From: Actinomycetota bacterium
GTDB lineage: Bacteria > Actinomycetota > Acidimicrobiia > Acidimicrobiales > JAMCPL01
NCBI GenBank assembly: GCA_023379675.1
Contig: JAMCPL010000030.1
Location: 56,866-120,865, forward strand
Direction of reading: 5' to 3'
Length of the DNA stretch: 64,000 bases
The translations under genes were made by a program, and so were the position numbers. The notes under the pieces are model-generated. The model was not told the origin of the DNA, ran no database searches, and saw only the letters and a program-made list of their open reading frames with translations. Shown in pieces: positions 1 through 8,205 of this stretch. Numbering within the stretch: position 1 is the stretch's first letter; every line of letters begins with the position of its first letter.

Positions 1-37
1 AGCTGTTGGCTATACAGAATTATAGCATACTTCTACC

Positions 38-310
38 ATGGCCTTGAACTTAAAGAACGCTGAGGTAGAGCATCTGGTAGAGGAGGTCACCCGCTTGACT
101 GGCGAGACGAAGACCGAAGCTATTCGCCGAGCACTGGCTGAACGGCGTCAGCGTCTGGTGTACCGCCAGGCGTTCGATCGGCCGGCCAGTCGCGTGCATG
201 CCTTTCTCGACCATGAGGTGTGGCCGGAGGTTTCCAAAGCAGAGCGCGGCAGGCGACTTACGAGAAGTGAGGAGGACGAGATACTCGGCTATGGCGAAGG
301 AGGCGCATGA
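38..310 (+). CDS. vapB: VapB-type antitoxin (Rv0623-like)
   Basis: An 90-residue protein that fits the short VapB/PSK antitoxin family. The N-terminal part (about residues 3-35, with TGETKTEAIRRAL) resembles the ribbon-helix-helix DNA-binding segment of VapB proteins, and the acidic/basic C-terminal tail would wrap the toxin. Its TGA stop overlaps the ATG of the PIN-domain gene (ATGA), the usual antitoxin-first arrangement with translational coupling. By family knowledge it neutralises the VapC RNase and autoregulates the operon. The start lies only 37 bases into the window, so its promoter is mostly not visible. Family assignment is by motif and context. Confidence 0.85.
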   Translation: MALNLKNAEVEHLVEEVTRLTGETKTEAIRRALAERRQRLVYRQAFDRPASRVHAFLDHEVWPEVSKAERGRRLTRSEEDEILGYGEGGA

Positions 311-693
311 TCGTCGATAGTTCGGCTCTCGTAGCCGTCATCTTCCAGGAGCCTGACTACGAGATCATCATCGACAAGCTGGTGGAATCAAGCGCCACGG
401 GTATCGGCACGCCCACCCTTGTCGAGACCGGTATCATCCTTGATGCCCGGCTTCGAAAGGATTCGCGTTTCCTGCTCACCCGCATGCTCGGCGAGTTCAA
501 CATAGTGGAAGTTCCCTTCGGTGAGTCTCACTGGCGTGAGTCGCTTGTTGCCTACCGCCGATTCGGACGCGGCCGGCACCGTGCCAACCTCAACTTCGGT
601 GACTGCCTTTCGTACGCGGTTGTACGCCTTGCAAGCGAGCCGCTCCTCTTCGTAGGTAAGGACTTCGCAGCGACTGATCTCCCTTCTGCCTGA
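307..693 (+). CDS. vapC: VapC toxin, PIN-domain ribonuclease
   Basis: A 128-residue PIN-domain protein, the normal VapC length. The acidic active-site residues are visible: Asp4 in the MIVDSSAL start, Glu40 in PTLVETG, Asp99 in NFGDCLSYA and Asp119 in GKDFAATD, in the expected spacing. VapC toxins are Mg-dependent RNases that cleave tRNA or rRNA. The start ATG overlaps the antitoxin stop, so the two genes form one operon. All four acidic positions are intact, so it is probably active. Its neighbours downstream are a dead transposase and another toxin-antitoxin pair, consistent with a small accessory patch. Confidence 0.9.
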   Translation: MIVDSSALVAVIFQEPDYEIIIDKLVESSATGIGTPTLVETGIILDARLRKDSRFLLTRMLGEFNIVEVPFGESHWRESLVAYRRFGRGRHRANLNFGDCLSYAVVRLASEPLLFVGKDFAATDLPSA

Positions 694-776
694 CATCGCA
701 GATCCCTGGGCGCGACTTGGGGAGTGTCTAGCTGACGGAACCAGTTTACCTTATAAGGCCTTCTACTTATAGATGT

Positions 777-1000
777 GTCGTATGTCAGGATGTCACGCTG
801 TTTGCGAATGACCTCCGTGTTCCGTTCTCCAACAACCAGGCGGAATCTGATCTGCATATGGCCAACTCCGCAGAAGATTTCTGGGTCGTTCCGGGCAGCC
901 GAAGGCACGAAACGCCTGGCTAGGAAATGCTTCTACATCTTGATGCCGCCAAGCACGGCATCGACGCGATGGGCTGACTTCCATATGCGAGGCGAGGGCT
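777..1000 (+). pseudogene. IS66-family transposase remnant, frameshifted
   Basis: Translating in pieces recovers the C-terminal IS66 (DDE_Tnp_IS66) signature. One frame gives LRVPFSNNQAESDLHMA (about 810-860). A second frame gives PQKISGSFRAAEGTKRLARK (about 865-930). A third gives LDAAKHGIDAMG and then a stop (about 938-976). In intact IS66 transposases these three blocks follow each other in one frame as NNQAERDxRM, KxQQKISGxFR and STARKHG. The copy therefore carries at least two frameshifts and a stop and lacks the N-terminal two thirds. It is a decayed insertion and not a gene. I found no terminal inverted repeats. Confidence 0.75.
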
Positions 1001-1069
1001 TCCTGATCGCTGGAGACCCGACGCGAGAGCAGATTGAGCATTCCAGTAATTCTTTATCAGCAACTCAGA

Positions 1070-1085
1070 GCCCGCCGTAGCGGGC
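1070..1085. other. GC-rich hairpin after the IS66 remnant
   Basis: GCCCGC-CGTA-GCGGGC is a perfect 6-bp stem with a 4-base loop. No T-run follows on either strand, so it is not a convincing intrinsic terminator. It could be part of an IS end. The stretch from here to 1246 shows no recognisable gene in any frame. Confidence 0.4.
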
Positions 1086-1246
1086 ACGCCGTGACAAGGG
1101 AAAATTGGCTATTTTCGTGTCAGGGACTACGGTGATGAGACAGGTGGTGATGATGAGGGCCTATACAACGGGCGGATTCAAAGACCAGACAATTCCCGAC
1201 CCAGAGAAGATCGCAAGCAGACAGTATCCAAAGCACTATGACTACA

Positions 1247-1522
1247 TCAGCGGTCATAATGCTTTGAGCAGGTCAGCAATCTCTTGCGGTCGCCATCCAT
1301 CTGTTCAAACGTTAGGCGTATACTCCGATTTGCCGATGCCGACCAAGAGCCCTCCTTGTCTCCTGCCAGCTTGTGGACTCGAAGCGAAGGATGCCGTTGA
1401 TTTTGGTCAAGCAGTCGAAGTGCCTTGAGAATGGCCGAACGATCGCTTCTGGAGAAGTCTGTGGAGGCAAAGGTCTCAAGAAAGGTATCTGTAAAATCGA
1501 GTGACCGGTATTTGAAAGCCAC
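1247..1522 (-). CDS. RelE/YafQ-like toxin
   Basis: A 91-residue basic protein starting at a GTG. It has the pattern of compact RelE/ParE-superfamily mRNA interferases: an N-terminal helix pair (TDTFLETFASTDFSRSDRSAI), then HPSLRVHKLAGDKEGSWSAS followed by the strand pattern IRLTFEQ and LLLTCSKHYD-like ending (RLLTCSKHYDR). That ending and the HPSLRVHKL block are typical of YafQ/HigB-like toxins, which cut mRNA on the ribosome. It begins 3 bases after the stop of the upstream AbrB-type antitoxin on the same strand, forming an antitoxin-first pair. The family call rests on motif resemblance; no catalytic residue assignment is claimed. Confidence 0.75.
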   Translation of the reverse strand: MAFKYRSLDFTDTFLETFASTDFSRSDRSAILKALRLLDQNQRHPSLRVHKLAGDKEGSWSASANRSIRLTFEQMDGDRKRLLTCSKHYDR

Positions 1523-1525
1523 CGA

Positions 1526-1798
1526 TTATGTACCGAGCGAACGAAGATCGTCTTCGGAGAGATTATGGACCCTGCCCGCTCGCGAATCGCCGTGAGCACG
1601 TTCAAGCAACGCGCGGTGCTCAGGCGTATATGCCCACGCGTCCTCGCGGCGCAATACAACGGCAGGACGAAGGATAATCGCATCCTGATCGGTATCAACC
1701 TCGACCGTCAACTCACTCTCCCCTTCAAGGCCAAGCGCGTGACGGATAGGTGCAGGTAATGTAATCCGGCCGTTTTCGTTCAGGGTAATCGTTCTCAT
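1526..1798 (-). CDS. AbrB/SpoVT-type antitoxin
   Basis: A 90-residue protein whose first 45 residues (MRTITLNENGRITLPAPIR, then HALGLEGESELTVEV) form a swapped-hairpin AbrB DNA-binding domain as in MazE and VapB antitoxins. The C-terminal half is charged and probably holds the toxin. I chose the ATG at 1798 because the AbrB domain starts directly there; an in-frame ATG 14 codons upstream adds only unrelated residues. It lies 3 bases upstream of the RelE-like toxin, so the two are almost surely cotranscribed. AbrB-type antitoxins more often pair with MazF or PIN toxins, so the pairing with a RelE-fold toxin is a less common mix. Confidence 0.8.
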   Translation of the reverse strand: MRTITLNENGRITLPAPIRHALGLEGESELTVEVDTDQDAIILRPAVVLRREDAWAYTPEHRALLERAHGDSRAGRVHNLSEDDLRSLGT

Positions 1799-2010
1799 AT
1801 ACTCTATTGTAGCACTTTGACAAATAGGCGAATTGTCCAATCATCACATCGACACATAGGCTGGCTTTGCCGTGATAGAACTCCACAGGCATAGATTTCG
1901 TTATTCGGGACCACGCGTGAGTATTCCAGTCACTCTGTACCAGTTCGTTCCGATGGTAGTTGAAATGGATCCCAATGTCTGGACTGAGGTTTGATTTTCA
2001 CAGGCGGCAG

Positions 2011-5000
2011 TTACGGCGTGAGGTAGGAGGCTGCACGCGGAACTATGATGGAACCGACTGTCGCCACCCCTGCCGCCCCACCGGCGATGGTCCACCCTAT
2101 AGGACCGAGTGGAGTGCAACCGAAGAATTGGCTGACAACCGGAGTCTGCACCACCCCGATCAGCACGAGACTCGAAGCAAGAGTGGAACCGAGCACCAGG
2201 GGACTGCGGACTCCCACTACGGCTGTCTGGGCGAGCTGGGTTCCCACCAGTGCAGCCAGGGCGACCGTGCTCGCCCGCCGGCGCCTGCCCGTGGCCCTAG
2301 CCAGCATCCAGGCACCTGTTGCCCCGCCGGCAGTGGTGATAGCGCGTACAGCGATCTGTTTGCCAAGCGCCGATCCGAGGGAGGCATCGGGGCCCTCGTG
2401 AAGGAGTGATTCAGGATCGCGGCCCACTGGCGACTGCAGGGCAATTGTGATGGCCGGAAGCATATCGGTCAGTAGATTCACCAGCAGGAACTGCCGCGGA
2501 CCCAGAGCAGATGCGCCAGTGATTGCTGCAGTTGTCACGCTGAATGCCACCTCACCGAGATTACCTCCCACCAGGATACCGAGGGCATCGCGTACCGATG
2601 CCCACATGGCCCGACCTTCTACGATGGCGTCCACAATCGTCTCTATCCGATCATCGGTCACCACCAGGTCAGCAGCTTCCCGAGCCGCAGATGCACCCCG
2701 GCCTCCGAGAGCGATACCGGCATAGGCAAGCCGGATTGCCGCGGCATCATTGGCCCCATCGCCCGTCATGGCTACTATGCGTCCAGCACTCTGCAGCGTC
2801 GTTACGATCCGTACTTTGTGAGCCGGGGTGACCCTGGCGAATACTGACACCGCGGGAATGATTTCCTGCAGCTCTGCATCGCTCATCGCATCCAGCTCGA
2901 TTCCGGTCATGATTCGTTTGGAATCAAGAGATTCAGCTTCATGGCGTGCCGTGCCTCTGAGAATACCGAGTTCTCTGGCCACAGCCTCTGCGGTGCTAGG
3001 ATGATCGCCAGTGATCATTACCACCTCTACGCCGGCTTGATACAGTTGCTCTACCGCAGCGGCTGCGGTGGGACGCACGTGATCCGCCATCCCCAGGAAG
3101 CCGAGTAGTTCGAGATCGGCCACCCGCTCATCCACAAGGTTGCCACGTGCCGTAGCATTTCTTTGAGCCACCGCCAGCACTCGTAGCCCCTTGCCTGCCA
3201 AACGCTCGACTTCGACATCGAGTCGCTGTCGAACCCTACTTCCCAATTTCACAGATCCATCAGGCGAACGCCATGTCGTGCAACGCGGCAAGATCACTTC
3301 GGGGGCTCCCTTGGCTGCTACCAGCGACCCATTTCGACCCGTACCAACCACGGCATGGAAGCCACGGCTCGGTTCGAAAGCCAATTCGCTGACTTGCAGC
3401 CAGCCATCAATCTCGTCATCCGCCTTCACCCCTGCCCTGGCGGCCCCTTCTACGACAGCTTGATCGGTGGCATGAGGCAGGACCTCGCTGCCTTCGCATG
3501 ATGGGCTGGCTCGAAGTGCCGCCGTCACGACGGCGCGAGTGGTGGGGCCGACATTTTCTATTGAATCGTCATGTATCCCATCGGATATTCGTTGTAGAGC
3601 GATATGCCCTGCTGTAAGTGTGCCTGTTTTGTCGAAACACAGTACATCGACACGGCCCAATGCTTCAATGGTATGGGGATTACGCACGAGTGCTCCCCTC
3701 TCGGAGAGCCGCCGAGCTGATGCGAGCTGAGCGGCGTTGGCAAGCAGGGGAAGTCCTTCAGGGACCGCAGCCACCATCAGGCTGACTCCCGAACCGACCG
3801 CTCGACGTAGTGGAAGCCCCCGTAGGAGCCCAAGTCCTGTCACCACTGCACCGCTTGCAACGGTCGCCGGTACGGTCAGAGCACTGATTCTCGCCAGACG
3901 CGCCTCGACTCCGCTGCGAGGAGCCTCGGGTGCTTCAGCAAGACCTTTTCGGGACTCGGTCGATTGGCCTAGCGCCACCACCACCGCTAGAGCGCTACCA
4001 GCTACTACCGTTGTTCCTTCGTAAAGCATGCATGTACGATCGGCTACAGCCATGCCCGGCGTCGCGGCCGCCTGTTTCAGTACCGGGAACGACTCCCCCG
4101 TAAGCGACGACTCATCGACTTCGCACGATACGGCTTCCAGGATACGGCAATCAGCGGGCACTTGATCACCGCTCGAAAGCTCGACCACGTCTCCCCACAC
4201 GAGTGTTTCGTGTCTGATATCTACACGCATTCCAGAGCGACGAACGCCTACGGTGATGGTGCCCTTAGCCTCCAACTGTTCGAGGGCGACCTCGGTCCGA
4301 AGCCGTTGAGCAGCGCCAATGGCAGCGTTGACTCCAGTCACCCCTGCCACGAGCACGGCATCTGTTACCGAACCGACGGCTGCCGACAGGCCGGCCCCTA
4401 CTGCCAGTATCGGAGTGAGAGGGTTTGCCAGCTCGTCGAAGAGTGCCTGGGTTGCCTTGATGACGAAAGGTCGCTGCGGGACGGCAGTTGTCTCACGACG
4501 GCGAGCCTCTTCTGCGTCAAGTCCTTTCGAAGAACTACTCAGTGCAGAGATAACGGCTTCGGATGGCATAGCGTGCCACGGTGGTGCGGCAACAGGCATC
4601 GGGACACGGCGATGTGCCGCGGTCGAAGCGGACAGGACCGAGGTGGCCTGGGCAGCGAGAGCGGCCATGTTTACCGGGAGGGCAGCACGTCGACTTGCAG
4701 TCACGGGAAGTCCCGTGAGTGCCCATACTCCACCAATCCCGGAGCCCGCGAGAGAAAGCATTACACTACGATGGCTTGCTTGACGAGCCAGCCGGGCTGC
4801 CTGTACGATCAGGAACGCTGGCCCCAGGTCTTCCCCGGCCAGCAGATGGGCGCCCCAAGGGGGGTCATGAGCTCGTCCCGTGAGACCAAAACCGCAGTCT
4901 GCCGCATGTAGCGCTCCCCGCGCTTCACCGCCGGAGATCAGCAGTACCACATGCCCGTCTGCCTGTAAAGAGCGGACAGACGAGCGCAAGCGCCTACCTC

Positions 5001-6408
5001 CGGCAACGACCTTATCCGCTCTGAGCCGGCGGGCAACCGCTCCCCTGGTCCCCGCAACCACCAGCTGGAAACCTGCAAGCCTGACCTCCTCAGCCAGCGA
5101 ATCCGCCAGTGGTTCCAGCTCGTATTCCAGCCTGGCAAGAGCGGTCAGGTGACCGGACTTGGTGAGCCCGAGCACGCCTGCGCCACCTTTGCCGAGTTCC
5201 CTGGCCCTCGTGGATACACCGCGGGGAAACTCCACCCCGATATCTCCAAGGTCACCGAGCGGAGCCAGTATCCAGTTCCTTCGACGTACCAGAGCTAAAG
5301 GCTGGGAGGCATCGAACGCCGCATCCAACCGCGTGGCCACTTCGGTGGGGTCTGCGTCTCCGATAACTTCGAAGCCCGCCATCCGTCTACGTCCTGTAGA
5401 AAGCACGGCAGGATCCAGAACTACGGTGTCCACCCTGTCGAGTCTGAGAAGAGCTGCACGGTCCATCACGAGTACGCCGCGGGCGGACAATGCCCTACTG
5501 GTTCCTGCAATATAAGCCTCTTGCCCAAGGCGTGCTGCCTTTGGCACCCCTGCGACGAAGGCATTGCCCGCTCTTTGCAGGCTACGGGTTCCCGCCAGGC
5601 CGAGACCGAACGCGGCGAAGGTCGCTAATGAAGCCCTGTCCGCGTAGTGTTCTACGGGACCGCGAGGTAACGGCAATGGGCGGGGATCGCGCTCGATCGG
5701 ATCGATCGAACTGTGATGATGGCCGTAGAACTCCGGCTCACGCTTCGTCCATAGCGCATTGATGGAACGGAGTTCGCTGATTCGATTGGTCCTGTGGGTG
5801 ATGTCGACCACCAAGCCCAGAGGACCTTGAGAGAGAGCCTGCGTGAAAGCATTGGTCAGGCCGAGACCGAGATCCGTAGCGGTATGGCCTATATGGGCAT
5901 CGAGCAGGCGGCGTACTCTCGGTTCGCTTTCCGCAAGGGATACCAAGGAACCGATTTCGCTGGGCAACGGGGTCAAGCTGAGAACCTGGCCAAACATGCT
6001 GATACCCAGTCCTGCTACATCGGCACCGAGTGCGATCACGTTCCGGCGTACTGACTCGATGTCGCCGGGGTGCTCGGGGCGATCATAGGAAAATCGCTCC
6101 TGATGCAGACCATGTTCCTCCTCAACCCCCTCGACCACCTCGACCAGGTCATCGAGACCTGAGGCGTCAGGGTCAAAAGCAACCACCACGTGACCTGTTA
6201 TGGCATTGATTTCTGCCCACTGCACGCCGTCGAGTGCGGCGAGAGCTTGCTTGACGTGCCGGGTGAATTCTTCGAGACCCTGCCTGCGTGAGGCGCGTAC
6301 CTCGATATGGGCACGACCATTCGCCACCCAGGATCGCCTGCGTTTGCGACCGCTGAACCACCCGTCGATGAACTTGACCGGCCCTATAGATGGTATGGCA
6401 AACCTCAT
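2011..6408 (-). CDS. ctpI: CtpI-like giant P-type ATPase with a degenerate second ATPase half
   Basis: A 1465-residue membrane ATPase, close in layout to mycobacterial CtpI. Residues about 28-100 look like an HMA fold without the CxxC metal motif. Residues about 300-560 resemble a P-type P/N domain but are dead: the phosphorylation motif reads VLDPAVLSTG (330-339) and the hinge reads SGGEARGA (492-499). The C-terminal half is a complete pump: TGES at 770-773, VPEGLP in the core membrane helix, DKTGTLT with phospho-acceptor Asp926, and TGDGAND at 1215-1221. PEGLP resembles type II (Ca/Mg-type) pumps more than the CPx heavy-metal pumps. The transported ion is not known from sequence. A small membrane protein lies just upstream on the same strand. 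Confidence 0.9.
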   Translation of the reverse strand: MRFAIPSIGPVKFIDGWFSGRKRRRSWVANGRAHIEVRASRRQGLEEFTRHVKQALAALDGVQWAEINAITGHVVVAFDPDASGLDDLVEVVEGVEEEHGLHQERFSYDRPEHPGDIESVRRNVIALGADVAGLGISMFGQVLSLTPLPSEIGSLVSLAESEPRVRRLLDAHIGHTATDLGLGLTNAFTQALSQGPLGLVVDITHRTNRISELRSINALWTKREPEFYGHHHSSIDPIERDPRPLPLPRGPVEHYADRASLATFAAFGLGLAGTRSLQRAGNAFVAGVPKAARLGQEAYIAGTSRALSARGVLVMDRAALLRLDRVDTVVLDPAVLSTGRRRMAGFEVIGDADPTEVATRLDAAFDASQPLALVRRRNWILAPLGDLGDIGVEFPRGVSTRARELGKGGAGVLGLTKSGHLTALARLEYELEPLADSLAEEVRLAGFQLVVAGTRGAVARRLRADKVVAGGRRLRSSVRSLQADGHVVLLISGGEARGALHAADCGFGLTGRAHDPPWGAHLLAGEDLGPAFLIVQAARLARQASHRSVMLSLAGSGIGGVWALTGLPVTASRRAALPVNMAALAAQATSVLSASTAAHRRVPMPVAAPPWHAMPSEAVISALSSSSKGLDAEEARRRETTAVPQRPFVIKATQALFDELANPLTPILAVGAGLSAAVGSVTDAVLVAGVTGVNAAIGAAQRLRTEVALEQLEAKGTITVGVRRSGMRVDIRHETLVWGDVVELSSGDQVPADCRILEAVSCEVDESSLTGESFPVLKQAAATPGMAVADRTCMLYEGTTVVAGSALAVVVALGQSTESRKGLAEAPEAPRSGVEARLARISALTVPATVASGAVVTGLGLLRGLPLRRAVGSGVSLMVAAVPEGLPLLANAAQLASARRLSERGALVRNPHTIEALGRVDVLCFDKTGTLTAGHIALQRISDGIHDDSIENVGPTTRAVVTAALRASPSCEGSEVLPHATDQAVVEGAARAGVKADDEIDGWLQVSELAFEPSRGFHAVVGTGRNGSLVAAKGAPEVILPRCTTWRSPDGSVKLGSRVRQRLDVEVERLAGKGLRVLAVAQRNATARGNLVDERVADLELLGFLGMADHVRPTAAAAVEQLYQAGVEVVMITGDHPSTAEAVARELGILRGTARHEAESLDSKRIMTGIELDAMSDAELQEIIPAVSVFARVTPAHKVRIVTTLQSAGRIVAMTGDGANDAAAIRLAYAGIALGGRGASAAREAADLVVTDDRIETIVDAIVEGRAMWASVRDALGILVGGNLGEVAFSVTTAAITGASALGPRQFLLVNLLTDMLPAITIALQSPVGRDPESLLHEGPDASLGSALGKQIAVRAITTAGGATGAWMLARATGRRRRASTVALAALVGTQLAQTAVVGVRSPLVLGSTLASSLVLIGVVQTPVVSQFFGCTPLGPIGWTIAGGAAGVATVGSIIVPRAASYLTP

Positions 6409-6597
6409 ATACGATTCATATGCGCATGATTCGTAGCTCGCGACCTATGGCCCGCCGCCCTATGATCCGCAACTGGAGTGTATGGACAACGCACGATTTC
6501 ACAGCAATGCGAAGTCAGGGGGACAGCAAGCCCGAGATGCCTATCCGCTGAGCCTCTTAGTTCATCGCAGAGCATCCGGTACTGCTGAATCGTCGTG

Positions 6598-6855
6598 TCA
6601 ATTTTGCCTGGAATGGTGGCGAGCCACCACGACGCTCGCACCTATGAGCGCAGCAACGGGAAGATCTACGGCGCCAAAGGCCACCGTAGCCACCAATGCA
6701 CCCGCAAAGGCCATGCCTATTACCGGCTCTGCCACACGAGTATGGAGTACTGGCATTACATAGCCGGCACGTTTCAGCACTGAAACTGATATATCGTGCC
6801 CTGATTCACCCTCCCCATTTGTACCTGTAGTATCAGCTACTGTCTTGACCACCAT
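6598..6855 (-). CDS. Small membrane protein upstream of the P-type ATPase
   Basis: An 85-residue protein with a strong ribosome binding site (AGGAGG, 6 bases before the ATG at 6855). The first 30 residues are polar. The rest (about 40-78, rich in AGALVATVAFGAVDLPVAAL) forms one long or two short membrane helices, followed by a basic tail RHHSRQN that suggests a cytoplasmic C-terminus. It ends 189 bases before the CtpI-like ATPase and reads in the same direction, so the two may share a transcript. I do not recognise a named family. A role as a partner or regulator of the pump is inference from position only. Confidence 0.65.
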   Translation of the reverse strand: MVVKTVADTTGTNGEGESGHDISVSVLKRAGYVMPVLHTRVAEPVIGMAFAGALVATVAFGAVDLPVAALIGASVVVARHHSRQN

Positions 6856-7339
6856 GTGAACCTCCTTCTACTTCACCAAGTATACCATGTACCATTTCCC
6901 TCGATCCCCGATCTTCGGAATTGGTCGTAGCAATAATCGCGTTGACTGCGAGCAGGCAAAGTCCCGCGAGGTTGCGGAGACATGAGCTGTAGCGGAAAAG
7001 GCGGCAAGCAGCTTGACTGATCTCGCGCCAGAGGGCCATCGCGCCGGCCATTGTTGTCAATAGCCATGAAAAAGTCCGAGAATATTGCCACGATTGTGGC
7101 GCCCATGCAACTTCTGGCGATCCAGATTTAAGGAAAGTATCAGCTATTTTTAACATGTTTCTAATATGAAGGGTGTGAGATGGGTGCGTGAAGATCGCGA
7201 GAATATTGCCTACGATTGGGTGCTCAAAGCAACTGCTCGGGGCTTCCAGGCTGGCAGAAGCGGATCGTTGCCTGGTTTGCCGGTCGGATGGGCGCGCGAG
7301 GTTTGCCGGCCGGTCCTTGACGGCTGGTACGAGGGCCGG
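6856..7339. other. Gene-poor stretch with an imperfect direct repeat
   Basis: No convincing gene. A 20-of-21-base direct repeat is present: CGAGAATATTGCCACGATTG at 7077-7096 and the same with one extra T at 7198-7218, about 120 bases apart, with some similarity also just before each copy. An open frame from 7166 runs through the second copy into the aminotransferase, but its first 58 codons look unlike the family. A minus-strand open frame across 6833-7501 carries no recognisable motif. The area may hold remnants of a decayed element. Confidence 0.4.
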
Positions 7340-8191
7340 GTGGTGAAGTATCCGACTTTTCCATTGGTATGGCTCAATGGAGAGATGCTTCCAGCTGAAG
7401 ATGCCCTGGTCAGTGTCACTGATCACGGATTTGTCGTTGGTGATGGTGTGTTTGAAACGGTTCTGATTACCAACGGATACCCGTTTGTCCTCCGGCGGCA
7501 CCTGAGCCGCCTGCTCTCCTCAGCGCTCCAACTTGGCATTGGTCGACTCGATGTAACTAGCCTGGCCAGCGGCGTCCGTGAGCTGATAGCGGCTAACGAA
7601 TGCGAAGAGGGAGCTCTTCGGATCATTGTCACGCCTGGCCCCGGTCCGGTCGGCTCGCAACGGCGTACCGACCCGCATCACACGGCAGTGCTTGTCCTTT
7701 CCCCGCTGCGCCCGCCGGCGCACCAGGCGAGTGCGGTTGTGTGCCCGTGGGCTCGTAACGAAAACGGGGTACTCACCGGTTTGAAAACCACATCGTATGC
7801 CGAGAATGCGTGCGCACTGGCTTGGGCGATCGCCCATGGAGCCAGCGAAGCGCTTTTCGCCAATACCAAAGGCATGCTTTGCGAAGGGAGCGGTACCAAT
7901 ATCTTTCTTGGGATCGATGGCGAGCTGATCACCCCACCGGTGATGAGTGGGTGCCTTCCAGGGATAACCCGATCTCTTCTCCTGGAACATCTTGATGCTA
8001 TCGAGCGTGATGTACCCGTGACGATTCTGGAGGATCCTGATGCTGTCCAAGAGGCATTCCTCACCTCGTCACTGCATCTTATCCGGCCCCTCGAACGTAT
8101 CGGAGATCATGTCTTTCTGAGGAATCCCGGCCCCCTGTCCACCAGGGCCTCGGAGTGCATGGAGAAACTGCTGTCAACTAGAGTGGAGTGA
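7340..8191 (+). CDS. Class IV PLP aminotransferase (aminodeoxychorismate lyase / branched-chain aminotransferase-like)
   Basis: A fold-type IV PLP enzyme of about 283 residues. It opens with the family pattern WLNGEMLPAEDALVSV then TDHGFVVGDGVFETV, and carries the PLP-binding lysine in TGLKTTSYAEN (Lys149 from this start). CEGSGTNIFL and the LPGITRSLLLE segment bind the cofactor phosphate. The frame is open back to 7166, but family proteins begin close to WLNG, and a GAGGG lies just before the tandem GTG codons at 7340/7343, so I place the start there. It could be 4-amino-4-deoxychorismate lyase (folate), a D-amino acid transaminase or a branched-chain aminotransferase; sequence alone does not decide. 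A hydroxyacid dehydrogenase follows 14 bases on. Confidence 0.85.
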   Translation: MVKYPTFPLVWLNGEMLPAEDALVSVTDHGFVVGDGVFETVLITNGYPFVLRRHLSRLLSSALQLGIGRLDVTSLASGVRELIAANECEEGALRIIVTPGPGPVGSQRRTDPHHTAVLVLSPLRPPAHQASAVVCPWARNENGVLTGLKTTSYAENACALAWAIAHGASEALFANTKGMLCEGSGTNIFLGIDGELITPPVMSGCLPGITRSLLLEHLDAIERDVPVTILEDPDAVQEAFLTSSLHLIRPLERIGDHVFLRNPGPLSTRASECMEKLLSTRVE

Positions 8192-8205
8192 GTGGAGGTC
8201 TGGTC

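Noticed and set aside
4162..4911. A 249-codon plus-strand frame
   Set aside because: Antisense to the P-type ATPase; Cys/Ser-rich with no motif.
6833..7501. A 222-codon minus-strand frame reaching into the aminotransferase
   Set aside because: No motif, overlaps two supported genes at its ends. It may contain remnants but is not a supportable gene.
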